A stretch of DNA of 8,502 nt. Source: Prevotellaceae bacterium (GTDB lineage: Bacteria; Bacteroidota; Bacteroidia; Bacteroidales; Paludibacteraceae). The notes under the pieces were generated by a model that worked only from the letters and a program-made list of their open reading frames with translations, was not told the origin of the DNA and did no database searches. Made by a program: the position numbers and the translations under genes. Shown here piece after piece: positions 1 through 7,837 of this stretch. Location: positions 1 through 8,502 of the forward strand of contig JAISXQ010000048.1 in the NCBI GenBank assembly GCA_031270425.1, given 5' to 3'. Position 1 is the stretch's first letter. Each line of letters starts with the position of its first letter.

Positions 1-156
1 TGATGTGATGATGTGCCGATGTGCCGATGTGCTGATGTGTCCCGATAGCTATCGGGAGTGCTAATTTGCTGATATGCTAATTTGTAGATGTGTTAATTTG
101 CTGATTTGCTAATTTACTAATTTGCTAATTTTCTGATGTGCTAATTTGCTAATTCA
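1..156. repeat. Degenerate 8-bp tandem array in the cysS leader
   Basis: About 18 consecutive octamers can be read in fixed phase from the window edge to position 156. They alternate irregularly between a CTGATGTG type (for example 32-39, 133-140) and a CTAATTTG type (61-68, 77-84, 117-124, 141-148), with variants such as CCGATGTG, CTGATATG, TTAATTTG and CTAATTTA. The left end is cut by the window, so the full length is unknown. Stop codons (TAA, TGA) recur within the units, so the array is not coding. It occupies the whole visible region upstream of cysS, so the cysS promoter lies in it or beyond it. Some units (TAGATGTG at 85-92, TTAATTTG at 93-100) are one base from the Bacteroidota -7 consensus TAnnTTTG. 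Arrays of this style are, from memory, frequent between genes in this phylum; function unknown. Confidence 0.9.
40..57. repeat. 18-bp perfect palindrome inside the octamer array
   Basis: TCCCGATAGCTATCGGGA is a perfect inverted repeat with 9-nt arms and no spacer. It interrupts the octamer array and is far more GC-rich than its surroundings. The trinucleotide GTG occurs on both sides (37-39 and 58-60). Removing 40-60 rejoins CTGATGTG to CTAATTTG in exact 8-bp phase. The arrangement therefore resembles a small insertion with a 3-bp duplication. It could instead be a hairpin element acting on RNA upstream of cysS, although there is no T-tract and little loop. Confidence 0.85.
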
Positions 157-168
157 AAATTCTAATAT

Positions 169-1626
169 ATGCTAATTTATAATACGTTAACGCGCAGGAA
201 AGAACAATTTACTCCGATTAATCCGCCGCACGCAGGTTTATACGTTTGCGGACCTACGGTGTACGGCGACCCGCACTTGGGGCACGCGCGTCCGGCGATT
301 ACTTTCGATGTACTGTTCCGTTACCTGAAATATTCTGGTTATAAGGTGCGCTACGTGCGCAACATTACCGACGTGGGACATTTGGTAAACGACGCCGACG
401 AGGGCGAGGATAAAATCGCGAAAAAGGCAAAAATCGAACAACTGGAACCAATGGAAGTGGTTCAGTACTACCTGATTCGCTACCACAAGGCGATGGACGC
501 GCTTAACGTATTGCCGCCGAGCATCGAACCGCATGCTTCGTGGCATATTATGGAGCAGATTGATTTTGTGCAAAAGATACTTGACGCGGGATTTGCCTAC
601 GAGAGCAACGGTTCGGTGTATTTCGACGTGGAAAAATACAACAACAAAACGCGGGCTTACGGCAAACTGTCGGGGCGGAATATCGACGAACTCCTCGAAA
701 CAACCCGCGAACTCGACGGACAAAGCGAGAAACGCCGTTCCGCCGATTTCGCCCTTTGGAAAAAAGCGTCGCCCGAACATATAATGCACTGGAAAGCGCC
801 ATGGAGCGTAGGTTTCCCCGGCTGGCATCTCGAATGTTCGGCGATGAGCACGAAGTATCTGGGTGAGCAATTCGATATACACGGCGGCGGAATGGACTTG
901 ATTTTTCCGCATCACGAATGCGAGATAGCGCAATCCTGCGCCGCGCTGGGCAAAGAATCCGTTACGTATTGGATGCATAACAATATGATTACCGTCAACG
1001 GACAGAAAATGGGAAAATCCCTCGGCAACTTTATTACGCTCGAAGAGTTTTTTACCGGAAATCATCCCTTGCTGACGCAAAGTTACAGCCCGATGACGAT
1101 ACGCTTTTTTATCCTGCAAGCACATTACCGTTCGACGGTCGATTTCAGTAACGAGGCTTTACAAGCGTCGGAAAAAGGATTGGCGCGTTTAATGGAAGGT
1201 TACGCGCGTCTGCAAAAACTCAGCCCCTCGGCGGTTTCGTCGGTGGAAGTGAAGGATTTGCAGGACAAATGCGGGGAAGCCATGAACGACGACCTGAATA
1301 CGCCCATCGTTATTTCGCATTTGTTCGATGCGGTAAAAGCCGTTAATCTGGTGCACGACGGCAAAGAAACAATCTCGGCGGAGGATTTGAACGAAGTCAA
1401 GCGCGTGTTCAGGCTGTTTATGGAAGATATTCTCGGTTTGGCGGGCGAAGAAAACGCCGGAAGCAGCAACGAAGCCTACAAACAGGCGGTGGATTTGCTG
1501 CTCAACATCCGCCTGCAAGCCAAGCAAAACAAAGACTGGGCTACGAGCGACCGGATTCGCAATGAACTAAGCGCTTTGGGTTTTGAAATAAAAGATACGA
1601 AAGACGGCTTTGAGTGGAAGATTTGA
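169..1626 (+). CDS. cysS: Cysteinyl-tRNA synthetase
   Basis: A cytoplasmic class I aminoacyl-tRNA synthetase that activates cysteine with ATP and charges tRNA-Cys. The 485-residue length is close to the family norm. The Rossmann-fold catalytic core covers roughly residues 1-320. It has the HIGH motif as HLGH (36-39) and the KMSKS motif as KMGKS (280-284), a variant I recall as common in Bacteroidota. The zinc ligands expected by spacing from the E. coli enzyme are present: C27 in YVCGPTVY, C223 in HLECSAM, H248 and E252 in [10 protein letters not shown]. The conserved GWHLECSAM and [10 protein letters not shown] segments are intact. The helical DALR-type anticodon domain follows (about 325-425) and then a short C-terminal domain. 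The ATG at 169 gives the expected N-terminus ([12 protein letters not shown]). No Shine-Dalgarno is visible, and the octamer array ends only 12 bp upstream. rbfA begins 37 bp downstream and is probably co-transcribed. Confidence 0.98.
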   Translation: MLIYNTLTRRKEQFTPINPPHAGLYVCGPTVYGDPHLGHARPAITFDVLFRYLKYSGYKVRYVRNITDVGHLVNDADEGEDKIAKKAKIEQLEPMEVVQYYLIRYHKAMDALNVLPPSIEPHASWHIMEQIDFVQKILDAGFAYESNGSVYFDVEKYNNKTRAYGKLSGRNIDELLETTRELDGQSEKRRSADFALWKKASPEHIMHWKAPWSVGFPGWHLECSAMSTKYLGEQFDIHGGGMDLIFPHHECEIAQSCAALGKESVTYWMHNNMITVNGQKMGKSLGNFITLEEFFTGNHPLLTQSYSPMTIRFFILQAHYRSTVDFSNEALQASEKGLARLMEGYARLQKLSPSAVSSVEVKDLQDKCGEAMNDDLNTPIVISHLFDAVKAVNLVHDGKETISAEDLNEVKRVFRLFMEDILGLAGEENAGSSNEAYKQAVDLLLNIRLQAKQNKDWATSDRIRNELSALGFEIKDTKDGFEWKI

Positions 1627-1663
1627 AAATATTCAATGTCCAATAAATTAATTTTCAGATAAT

Positions 1664-2011
1664 ATGGAAACGACACGACAACAAAAAATAGCGCGCCTGC
1701 TTCAAAAAGAACTGGGAGAGATTTTTCTGCTTTACGCGCGTCAAATATCCGGCACGCTTATTACAGTTACCAACGTCCGGGTAAGTTCCGATTTAGGTCT
1801 CGCGCATATACGCCTGAGTATTTTCCCAAGCGAAAGGGCGGATGAACTTTTGGAAAAGATACAGGCGGAGACTAAATCCTTCCGCTTCGAATTAGGAAAA
1901 AAAGTACGTCATCAACTGCGTATCATCCCCGATTTGATTTTCCATATCGACGACTCGCTGGATTATCTGGAAAATATCGACCGGATATTAAAGTCGGAAA
2001 GTAGAAAATAA
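1664..2011 (+). CDS. rbfA: Ribosome-binding factor A
   Basis: A small KH-type RNA-binding protein that acts in late maturation of the 30S ribosomal subunit, near the 5' end of 16S rRNA. The 115-residue length is typical. The pattern is characteristic: the N-terminal helix METTRQQKIARLLQKELGEI, then TLITVTNVRVSSDLGLAHIRLSIFP (residues about 31-55), then the HQLRIIPDLIFHIDDSLDY strand region (about 88-106). The ATG at 1664 is the only start that gives the full N-terminal helix. The gene lies 37 bp after cysS on the same strand with no terminator between them, so a cysS-rbfA transcript is likely. Confidence 0.95.
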   Translation: METTRQQKIARLLQKELGEIFLLYARQISGTLITVTNVRVSSDLGLAHIRLSIFPSERADELLEKIQAETKSFRFELGKKVRHQLRIIPDLIFHIDDSLDYLENIDRILKSESRK

Positions 2012-2058
2012 AACGCCGTATAATTCGTTTTTATAATAATTTAAAATATCCCATAAAT

Positions 2059-2087
2059 AAGGAACGTGGCGTTCTTTGTGTTTTTGT
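2059..2087 (+). terminator. Possible weak terminator hairpin after rbfA
   Basis: In the 95-bp gap between rbfA and the barrel gene, GAACG (2062-2066) pairs with CGTTC (2070-2074) around a TGG loop. The stem extends outward by one G-T and two A-T pairs (2059-2061 with 2075-2077). A T-rich stretch follows (TTTGTGTTTTT). The stem is short and the tail is broken by G, so this is tentative. The same stretch contains TGTTTTTG (2079-2086), one base off the TAnnTTTG -7 box and 20 bp before the next ATG. It may therefore instead belong to the promoter of the downstream gene. Confidence 0.3.
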
Positions 2088-2106
2088 GGGAACAAATTAG
2101 AACCAA

Positions 2107-3762
2107 ATGAAAAAACTTCATTGCATATCGCTTTTATTTTTATCGGCAATTGCTATCGCAACGGCGCAAACGCAAACAAAAGATACGGTTGTAACGCGCA
2201 ACGTAACGGTAGAACGCGAATATGTTCCGGTGGTAAAAAATGCGGGAAAAATCACTTCCACGCCGCAGGGCGTCGACCCGAAAGAAATAAAAATAGAGGC
2301 GAAATATACCGATTTCAATCTGCCGCTGTCCATCGGAAGCAATATCCATACCTTGCCGCCCGCCCAACTTATCCAACAAAAAAAGGCGGTAAAAGACGGT
2401 TTTGCACAAATCGGACTTGGCAGCTATCCGAACACGCTGGTTGATTTTGTCTATCCGCTGGTTAAAAATCCCGATGCACAGCTTGATTTCACGTTAAATC
2501 ACCGCGGGACTTTTGGGAATAAACCGTATTCCAAATCGGTAGCCAATTTATTGTTTAACAAACAATTCTATGCACTTGATTTTTTTGCGGGAATTTCCGG
2601 CGGAAACGATTATCTGCGTTACTACGGAAAAATGTTTGAGGCAGACGCAACAAGTGAAACCGGAATCAAAGAGATTAGCCAGCCTTTGCAGAACGACGCC
2701 CAAACCTTTTGGAAAACAGGCGCATTTCTCGGTATAAAATCGAAGGACGAACCTTATGAGTTTCAATACAGACTAAAAGCGGGCTACGACTTATTTAACG
2801 TCGCCGGTCAGGCAACCGAAAACATTGCGAATGTTGCCGCCGGTTTAAGTTTTCCGTTTGAAGACGACCGTATCGGCATTGATTTGGCTTTTAAATATTT
2901 AAATTACGACTCGCTCAAACATTATAACAATACGATTTTGTCGCTAAATCCGTATTACGACCTTTTGCGGAGCGACAATTGGAGTTTGCGCTTGGGCGTA
3001 AAATCAGTATTTTCGTTTGCGCAGGGAAATGTGGTAAATGCCTCGCCCGATATTCGTTTCGACTGGAAAATTATACCCCAAAATATTGCTTTCTATGGCG
3101 GATTGACAGGCGATTACGCCATAAATTCATACAGTCAAATTCTGAACGAAAATCCCTATATGCACCCTCATATCCGCGTTGCCGACACCTACGCGCCAAT
3201 TGAACTTTTCGGAGGTTTCAAGCTGAAACCTTTCGGTAATTTTTTGGTGGATATTTTTGCTAATTTCCGTTATATTGACAATCAATATTTTTTCATAAAT
3301 CAGGAAAACGTAGCAGGAAACGATACAATCTCAAACCGCTTCGAGGCGCTTTACTCGACCGCCACCCATTTCAAATCGGGCGTTCGCATGACTTACAACT
3401 ACCAAAACCGCTTGAACCTGCAATTTAAGGGAGCCTACAACGGTTGGGACGTTTATGAGCAGGATTATGCCTGGAACAAGCCTGCGTGGGAAGCCGATTT
3501 CAGCGCCGGATTTAATGTAACGAAAGAACTTGCGTTTTCGCTAAACGCTTTTTACGAAGGCGGACGCTATGCCAAGCTGAAAAACAAAGCAATACTTATG
3601 TCGCCGAAAATGGACGTCAACATAGGCGCTTCCTACAATTACCTCGACTGGCTGTCCTTTTTCGCCCGCATAAACAATTTGTTCAACAGCAAGTATGAAA
3701 ACTTTTACGGCTACGAAGTACAGGGATTGAACGTTATGCTGGGCGCATCGTTCTCTTTTTAA
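2107..3762 (+). CDS. Outer-membrane beta-barrel protein, TonB-receptor-like, no plug
   Basis: A predicted outer-membrane protein of 551 residues. Residues 1-20 form a clear signal peptide (MKKLHC, hydrophobic stretch, ATA then Q21). Residues about 25-90 form a short conserved-looking region (TRNVTVEREYVPVVKNAGKI). The rest is rich in alternating aromatic/polar strands with many Tyr, Phe and Asn residues, as in large beta-barrels. The end resembles a TonB-dependent receptor C-terminus: NNLFNSKYENFYGYEVQG, then a final strand ending in Phe (ASFSF). No plug domain or TonB box is recognisable, and the protein is shorter than most TonB receptors, so transport by a TonB mechanism is not supported. 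The substrate is unknown. The ATG at 2107 is chosen because it starts the signal peptide directly. The gene may be expressed independently of rbfA, 95 bp upstream. It converges on yifB with 25 bp between stop codons. Confidence 0.8.
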   Translation: MKKLHCISLLFLSAIAIATAQTQTKDTVVTRNVTVEREYVPVVKNAGKITSTPQGVDPKEIKIEAKYTDFNLPLSIGSNIHTLPPAQLIQQKKAVKDGFAQIGLGSYPNTLVDFVYPLVKNPDAQLDFTLNHRGTFGNKPYSKSVANLLFNKQFYALDFFAGISGGNDYLRYYGKMFEADATSETGIKEISQPLQNDAQTFWKTGAFLGIKSKDEPYEFQYRLKAGYDLFNVAGQATENIANVAAGLSFPFEDDRIGIDLAFKYLNYDSLKHYNNTILSLNPYYDLLRSDNWSLRLGVKSVFSFAQGNVVNASPDIRFDWKIIPQNIAFYGGLTGDYAINSYSQILNENPYMHPHIRVADTYAPIELFGGFKLKPFGNFLVDIFANFRYIDNQYFFINQENVAGNDTISNRFEALYSTATHFKSGVRMTYNYQNRLNLQFKGAYNGWDVYEQDYAWNKPAWEADFSAGFNVTKELAFSLNAFYEGGRYAKLKNKAILMSPKMDVNIGASYNYLDWLSFFARINNLFNSKYENFYGYEVQGLNVMLGASFSF

Positions 3763-3787
3763 GCAATAAAGAAAACGGATACGAACA

Positions 3788-5326
3788 TTATCCCGCCCAG
3801 CCCTCGCGGTCTAAATTGCGGTAATTAATCGCTTCGGCAATGTGCTGAGATAGAATGTTTTCCGAATCGTCCAAATCGGCGATGGTGCGCGACACTTTTA
3901 ATATCCTGTCGTAAGCGCGTGCGGACAAGTTAAGCCGTTGCATGGCGTTTTTCAACAACTCGGAGCCGGCTTTATCGGGCGAAGCGTATTCGCGTTGAAG
4001 TTTCGACGACATTTGCGCATTGCAATATACCCCGTCCACATCGCGGAAACGGAAGGCTTGTATCTCCCTGGCTTTTATCACACGTTCGCGTATGGCGGCG
4101 CTGTTTTCGGCAGCGTCCATTTCCGCCAGCTTCTCGAAAGGAACAGGTACGATTTCTATATGAATGTCGATGCGGTCGAGCAAGGGACCGGAAATACGGC
4201 TCAGGTATTTTTGCACAATACCCGGCGCACACACACAATCGCGGTCGGGATGGTTGTAGTAACCGCAGGGACAGGGATTCATCGAAGCCACCAGCATAAA
4301 ACTCGCCGGATAGTCGATAGCGAATTTTGCACGGGAAATACAGATTTTCCGGTCTTCGAGCGGCTGGCGCATCACTTCCAATACCGTCCGTTTAAATTCG
4401 GGCAGCTCGTCGAGAAACAGTACGCCGTTATGAGCCAGCGAAATTTCACCCGGCTGCGGAAAAGTTCCCCCGCCGACCAAAGCCACATCGGAAATCGTAT
4501 GATGCGGACTGCGGAAGGGACGCTGGGCTATGAGCGAAGTATTACTGTCGATATTTCCGGCTACGGAATGTATTTTGGTCGTTTCTAAGGCTTCGTGCAA
4601 AGTCAGCGGCGGTAATATGGTGGGCAAACGCTTAGCCATCATCGATTTACCGGCTCCCGGCGGACCTATCATAATGATATTGTGCCCTCCGGCTGCCGCC
4701 ACTTCCAACGCCCGTTTTACGCTTTCCTGTCCTTTTACATCCGCGAAATCAATATCCAGAAGATTTATATTGCCGGAAAATTCCTCCCGCGTATTGACAA
4801 CGACAGGTTCCAGCGAGGATTTTCCGTTAAAAAAATCGATTACTTCGGTAATATTTTCAATGCCGTACACATCCAGATTATTTACTACGGCTGCTTCCCG
4901 CGCATTCTGTTTTGGAACTATAAAGCCCTTAAAACCTTCCTCGCGGGCTTTTATGGCAATGGGAAGCGCCCCTTTTATCGGTTGCAAACCACCGTCGAGC
5001 GATAGTTCGCCCATAATGACGTATTTGTCCAGTTCCTCGTTACGGATGTTTTCCGACGCGGCAAGCATCCCCACCGCCATCGGCAAATCGTAAGCCGAAC
5101 CTTCCTTGCGAATATCCGCCGGAGCCATATTAACCACAATTTGCTTGCGGGGTAATTTATGTCCCGTATAGCCAAGCGCCGACACAATACGTTCGTGGCT
5201 TTCTTTTACCGCGCTATCGGGCAAGCCGACCAGCATAAACTTAATCCCCTGACTGACATTTACTTCAATAGTAACAATCGTAGCATTAATACCCTGAACC
5301 GCGGAACCGTAAACTTTTACCAGCAT
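3788..5326 (-). CDS. yifB: YifB/ComM-family Mg-chelatase-like AAA+ ATPase
   Basis: A cytoplasmic AAA+ ATPase of 512 residues, the usual length for the family. The N-terminal ChlI/Lon-S16-like domain covers about residues 20-140. The AAA+ Mg-chelatase-type core covers about 190-395, with Walker A GPPGAGKS (221-228), the FRSPHHT segment (271-277), Walker B VLFLDELPE (302-310) and the GPLLDRID arginine motif (380-387). The C-terminal helical Mg-chelatase domain covers about 405-500. Four cysteines in CPCGYYNHPDRDCVC (C352, C354, C364, C366) look like a metal site. In naturally transformable bacteria the homologue ComM is a hexameric helicase that promotes branch migration during DNA integration. 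The role here is inferred from that. All catalytic motifs are intact. The gene sits 38 bp downstream of the 344-residue barrel gene on the same strand and is probably co-transcribed with it. Confidence 0.95.
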   Translation of the reverse strand: MLVKVYGSAVQGINATIVTIEVNVSQGIKFMLVGLPDSAVKESHERIVSALGYTGHKLPRKQIVVNMAPADIRKEGSAYDLPMAVGMLAASENIRNEELDKYVIMGELSLDGGLQPIKGALPIAIKAREEGFKGFIVPKQNAREAAVVNNLDVYGIENITEVIDFFNGKSSLEPVVVNTREEFSGNINLLDIDFADVKGQESVKRALEVAAAGGHNIIMIGPPGAGKSMMAKRLPTILPPLTLHEALETTKIHSVAGNIDSNTSLIAQRPFRSPHHTISDVALVGGGTFPQPGEISLAHNGVLFLDELPEFKRTVLEVMRQPLEDRKICISRAKFAIDYPASFMLVASMNPCPCGYYNHPDRDCVCAPGIVQKYLSRISGPLLDRIDIHIEIVPVPFEKLAEMDAAENSAAIRERVIKAREIQAFRFRDVDGVYCNAQMSSKLQREYASPDKAGSELLKNAMQRLNLSARAYDRILKVSRTIADLDDSENILSQHIAEAINYRNLDREGWAG

Positions 5327-5364
5327 AATTATTTATATTTTAAGATTTCACCATTCTCTGTGTT

Positions 5365-6399
5365 CTAATTTCCTATTGCCACTTGCAGAGTAAACACCTG
5401 CTCGAACATCCATTGCGCTTCGGAGTAATGAAAATGCGACGCCAAACGCGCCTTTAAAACATCCGTTTGGAAAATCTGCCAATACAGCCGGCTTTGAAAA
5501 TAGAGATTATCCCGCAAAAAGGGATTTCCCCAATACAGTGCGCTTCCGAATTTCCCGTACATATTCATCCGTTTATCGCCGAGATAGAGCCGGTTGTCGA
5601 CGCTCAATTTCCAAAAATCCGCTTTCGCCCGAAGAACAAGCCCTATGGGCATATATGTCTGCCCTTCCACATTGCGTTCGCGTTCAAATCCGGCAAGCCC
5701 GCCTGCGGAAAGAATCACATCATCAAACACCGAGAGTTTATTCCATTTCAGTCCCGCCGACAATTGAAGCAAAGCATTGTCGCATACATGCTGTCCATCG
5801 TTGGGGGGCAATGTTTTTGCAAAATGGAACAAATAGGATTGAAAATCGAGAAAAAACAGATTGAATTTTTTGTATGCCGACGCTCCGAGAAAGAAACTTT
5901 CATGCTGCACGGGACTTTGCTTGCCTGTCCAGTCGAGCCACAGGTTGAAGAAGGAATCGTCCCGTTTCCCCATTTGCCAGAAAATGCCCTGCATTGCCGG
6001 AACGTAATAGCGTACCGAATCCTGAAAAAAGAAATCGGAGTAATTCGACAACAATTCATTGCGGGGAAATATGCCCGCATATAACTGTACGTTAGCCTCT
6101 TTGAAAAGATAATAAGCCAATGGCGTAACGTGGTCGGCAAAAGATCGTGAGCCGGTATTGCGCAAGGCGCTGAAACCGGCAAAAAGATGATGCTTTCCCG
6201 ACCAGGAAAATTCCGCTTCGGGCGAAAGCCGGACGGCGGACATGGTTCGATCGTCCGTCAGTGTGGAAGACTCAAATTCGGTATTATCAAAGAAATAATC
6301 AAAACCCACGCGCCATTTCGCTTCAAGGCTTTGGGCTTTCGAGCCTAAGCCCAGCTGCCATGCAGTCAATATCAAACAAACGATGCGCAGTTTTTTCAT
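5365..6399 (-). CDS. Predicted outer-membrane beta-barrel protein, function unknown
   Basis: A 344-residue protein with an N-terminal signal peptide (MKKLRIVCLI, hydrophobic, then SKA before Q23), so it is exported. The mature part has no domain I can name. It is dense in Trp, Phe and Tyr in alternating strand patterns (for example WRVGFDYFFD, SALYWGNPF, NLYFQSRLYWQIF), has no other hydrophobic helix, and looks like a medium-sized barrel or porin-like protein. The ATG at 6399 is preferred because it begins the signal peptide. An in-frame TTG three codons upstream (6408) is less likely. It is the first gene of a probable two-gene unit with yifB. A -7-type box lies 33 bp upstream. It is unrelated by eye to the 551-residue barrel protein. 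No catalytic motif is visible, so it could also be a structural or transport protein. Confidence 0.7.
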   Translation of the reverse strand: MKKLRIVCLILTAWQLGLGSKAQSLEAKWRVGFDYFFDNTEFESSTLTDDRTMSAVRLSPEAEFSWSGKHHLFAGFSALRNTGSRSFADHVTPLAYYLFKEANVQLYAGIFPRNELLSNYSDFFFQDSVRYYVPAMQGIFWQMGKRDDSFFNLWLDWTGKQSPVQHESFFLGASAYKKFNLFFLDFQSYLFHFAKTLPPNDGQHVCDNALLQLSAGLKWNKLSVFDDVILSAGGLAGFERERNVEGQTYMPIGLVLRAKADFWKLSVDNRLYLGDKRMNMYGKFGSALYWGNPFLRDNLYFQSRLYWQIFQTDVLKARLASHFHYSEAQWMFEQVFTLQVAIGN

Positions 6400-6431
6400 T
6401 GAAATCAAGATTATTGTTTGATTAAAGATAA

Positions 6432-6439
6432 CAAAAATA
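6432..6439 (-). promoter_or_regulatory. Candidate -7 promoter box (TATTTTTG) for the barrel-yifB unit
   Basis: On the minus strand this reads TATTTTTG, an exact match to the Bacteroidota primary sigma-factor -7 consensus TAnnTTTG. It lies 33 bp before the ATG at 6399. That would put the transcript start roughly at 6425 and leave a short A/T-rich leader. No clear -33 TTG is seen at the usual distance, so the call rests on one element in AT-rich sequence and could be chance. Confidence 0.45.
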
Positions 6440-6498
6440 ACAATTTATTTTTTTGTAGCGGCTTTTTTGTATACTTTTGGGTGTATTTCTTAATTAAT

Positions 6499-7527
6499 TC
6501 AAAGAAACAACCCATGTTCTATATCCGTATGCTGCTTTGCCCATTTCAAAAATTTCTCCAATGTCTTTTCATTATACGGAATAAAAGACTTGCTGTGCCC
6601 TATCAATACAACAGGGATAGAATCCTCCGATTTATATTTTCGTTTTATTCTTCTGACAGCATTTTTCAATTGTCCCCCTGTCGCCTGATTAAAATCAAGT
6701 TTCCAAGGACTTTTAACAAAAAAAGATTTCAAACTTAATTTTTTAGGGTCGTTTCTATCCGCATTTTTCATCACATTCTCATTCTGTTTGTGTTTGTGAA
6801 ATTTTGCCCGTATCATACGAAATATACGAACAAAACTGATAAATGACCAGAAATACCGCATTTCCGTATAAATAGGATATTCCGTAATTTTTCCGTCCGG
6901 ATCATAATTGTTGATGTTTTTTCCACTTGCTTTGTACGGAAAAATAGCGCTGTATGCATTTGTATAATCATAATCGACATTGCCTCCTTGCCGTCCTCCC
7001 TTGTAAACAGAAGTATCAGTGTCAATGCCGTTATCAATCAAGGCATTATATATATTCTCTGTCGGCATCATAGACCAATTGGCAGCACGAAAAGCATGAC
7101 ATTTATAGCCTGAATTTACCGGTCGCAATAAAGACTCCAAGTATTGTTTTGATGCAGCCACCATCTCGTTAATCCTCTTATAGGGAAGAGCAGCCATACT
7201 ATACTCATCCCAACATTGCTCCCACGATTTTCCATTGTATTTCGATTTAAAATACGAAGAATGGATATGTAATTGTACGTCGTGTCCTCGCTCAACAGCG
7301 TCCTGCAACTGTTTTTCAATCTCTTTCACAAAAAATTTGTCTTCGCCGGTTTCTTCAAAATATTTTTTGAAACAAAAAATTTCTGCGACATCGGCTAAAA
7401 TTGTCAGTCTGAAACCGTATTTTTCCAGCAAATTCATCAAGCGATAAGTCGGTTCTACCATTAAATTGTAAGGCGAACCATCGCCATTGCCGTGTATTTC
7501 GTAATCGAGGGTAAAAATCAAATTCAT
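6499..7527 (-). CDS. NodB-like polysaccharide deacetylase family protein
   Basis: A 342-residue protein of the polysaccharide-deacetylase (NodB-homology, carbohydrate esterase 4-like) superfamily, in the divergent form often found in capsule or O-antigen clusters. Visible signatures are FTLDYE at residues 5-10 (candidate metal and catalytic acids D8 and E10), an LTILADVAE strand (41-49), DVQLHIHSSYF (83-93) with H87 and H89 as likely metal ligands, and AFRAANWSM (145-153), the counterpart of the Arg-containing motif 3. A late VVLIGHSKSF (306-315) has H311 as the probable motif-5 histidine. There is no signal peptide, so the enzyme is probably cytoplasmic. A basic insertion (about 235-300) separates motifs 3 and 5. 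The substrate is unknown. The base composition is clearly more AT-rich than cysS or yifB. The gene starts 6 bp after the stop of the ATPase remnant, so its original upstream signals may have been displaced. No terminator was recognised downstream. Confidence 0.8.
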   Translation of the reverse strand: MNLIFTLDYEIHGNGDGSPYNLMVEPTYRLMNLLEKYGFRLTILADVAEIFCFKKYFEETGEDKFFVKEIEKQLQDAVERGHDVQLHIHSSYFKSKYNGKSWEQCWDEYSMAALPYKRINEMVAASKQYLESLLRPVNSGYKCHAFRAANWSMMPTENIYNALIDNGIDTDTSVYKGGRQGGNVDYDYTNAYSAIFPYKASGKNINNYDPDGKITEYPIYTEMRYFWSFISFVRIFRMIRAKFHKHKQNENVMKNADRNDPKKLSLKSFFVKSPWKLDFNQATGGQLKNAVRRIKRKYKSEDSIPVVLIGHSKSFIPYNEKTLEKFLKWAKQHTDIEHGLFL

Positions 7528-7533
7528 AGTTTG

Positions 7534-7836
7534 TTAATAATTCAGTCCGAATGCCCACAAAGGTACAATATTTTGATAACCAAATTCAATATTATCTTTC
7601 ACAATATAAGCGTTTTTCATGCTTTCAATTTGTTTTTGAGTTTTCTGCCGTCCGCCGACTTCAAAGGTTGTGTCTTCGACCGTAAAATCGGCTTTTGCTG
7701 ACGACAGCACCTTGTAATTGTTTCGTAACTGATTGAAAAAGAAGGTTTCGCGTACAGTTCCAATTTCAGAATATTGACTTGCAAGGGCATACATCAAATT
7801 TGTGTTATCTAAATATACTTTATATCTTATTCTGTT
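7534..7836 (-). pseudogene. C-terminal remnant of a DUF4143-type AAA-family ATPase
   Basis: Only the C-terminal 100 codons of an ATP-binding protein are present. The reading frame shows the hallmark DUF4143 tail: KVYLDNTNLMYALA, RETFFFNQL, SSAKADFTV, FEVGGRQKTQKQIE, NAYIVKDNIEFG and NIVPLWAFGLNY. Intact proteins are about 370-430 residues, with an N-terminal P-loop ATPase domain that is absent here. Homology starts before any ATG: the family residues KVYLDNTN precede the first ATG (7792-7794) and run back to an in-frame TAA at 7837-7839. The internal start is therefore not genuine, and I call this a truncated gene. The break coincides with a long palindrome (7838-7866). These ATPases are often accessory genes of uncertain role. 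The stop codon is 6 bp before the deacetylase start. The fragment could still be translated, but not as a functional ATPase. Confidence 0.85.
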
Positions 7837-7837
7837 T

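Noticed and set aside
61..148. Octamers CTAATTTG as exact Bacteroidota -7 boxes
   Set aside because: The consensus TAnnTTTG needs two bases between TA and TTTG; CTAATTTG has only one, so only variant units come close.
1..156. CRISPR array
   Set aside because: Units are 8 bp with no spacers; a simple degenerate tandem repeat.
238..1125. Long open frame of 295 codons on the minus strand opposite cysS
   Set aside because: It is a shadow of the strongly supported cysS frame, with no recognisable domain and a His/Arg/Val-rich composition typical of antisense reading.
2076..2444. Overlapping 122-codon frame upstream of and inside the barrel gene
   Set aside because: It needs a TTG start, overlaps the signal-peptide-bearing gene in another frame and resembles no family.
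3751..3780. Possible bidirectional terminator between the convergent barrel gene and yifB
   Set aside because: TTCTCTTTT and AATAAAGAA are only roughly complementary, with mismatches and no GC pairs; too weak to call.
3938..5093. Plus-strand open frames (up to 216 codons) opposite yifB
   Set aside because: They lie entirely within the antisense of the intact yifB gene and show no family motifs.
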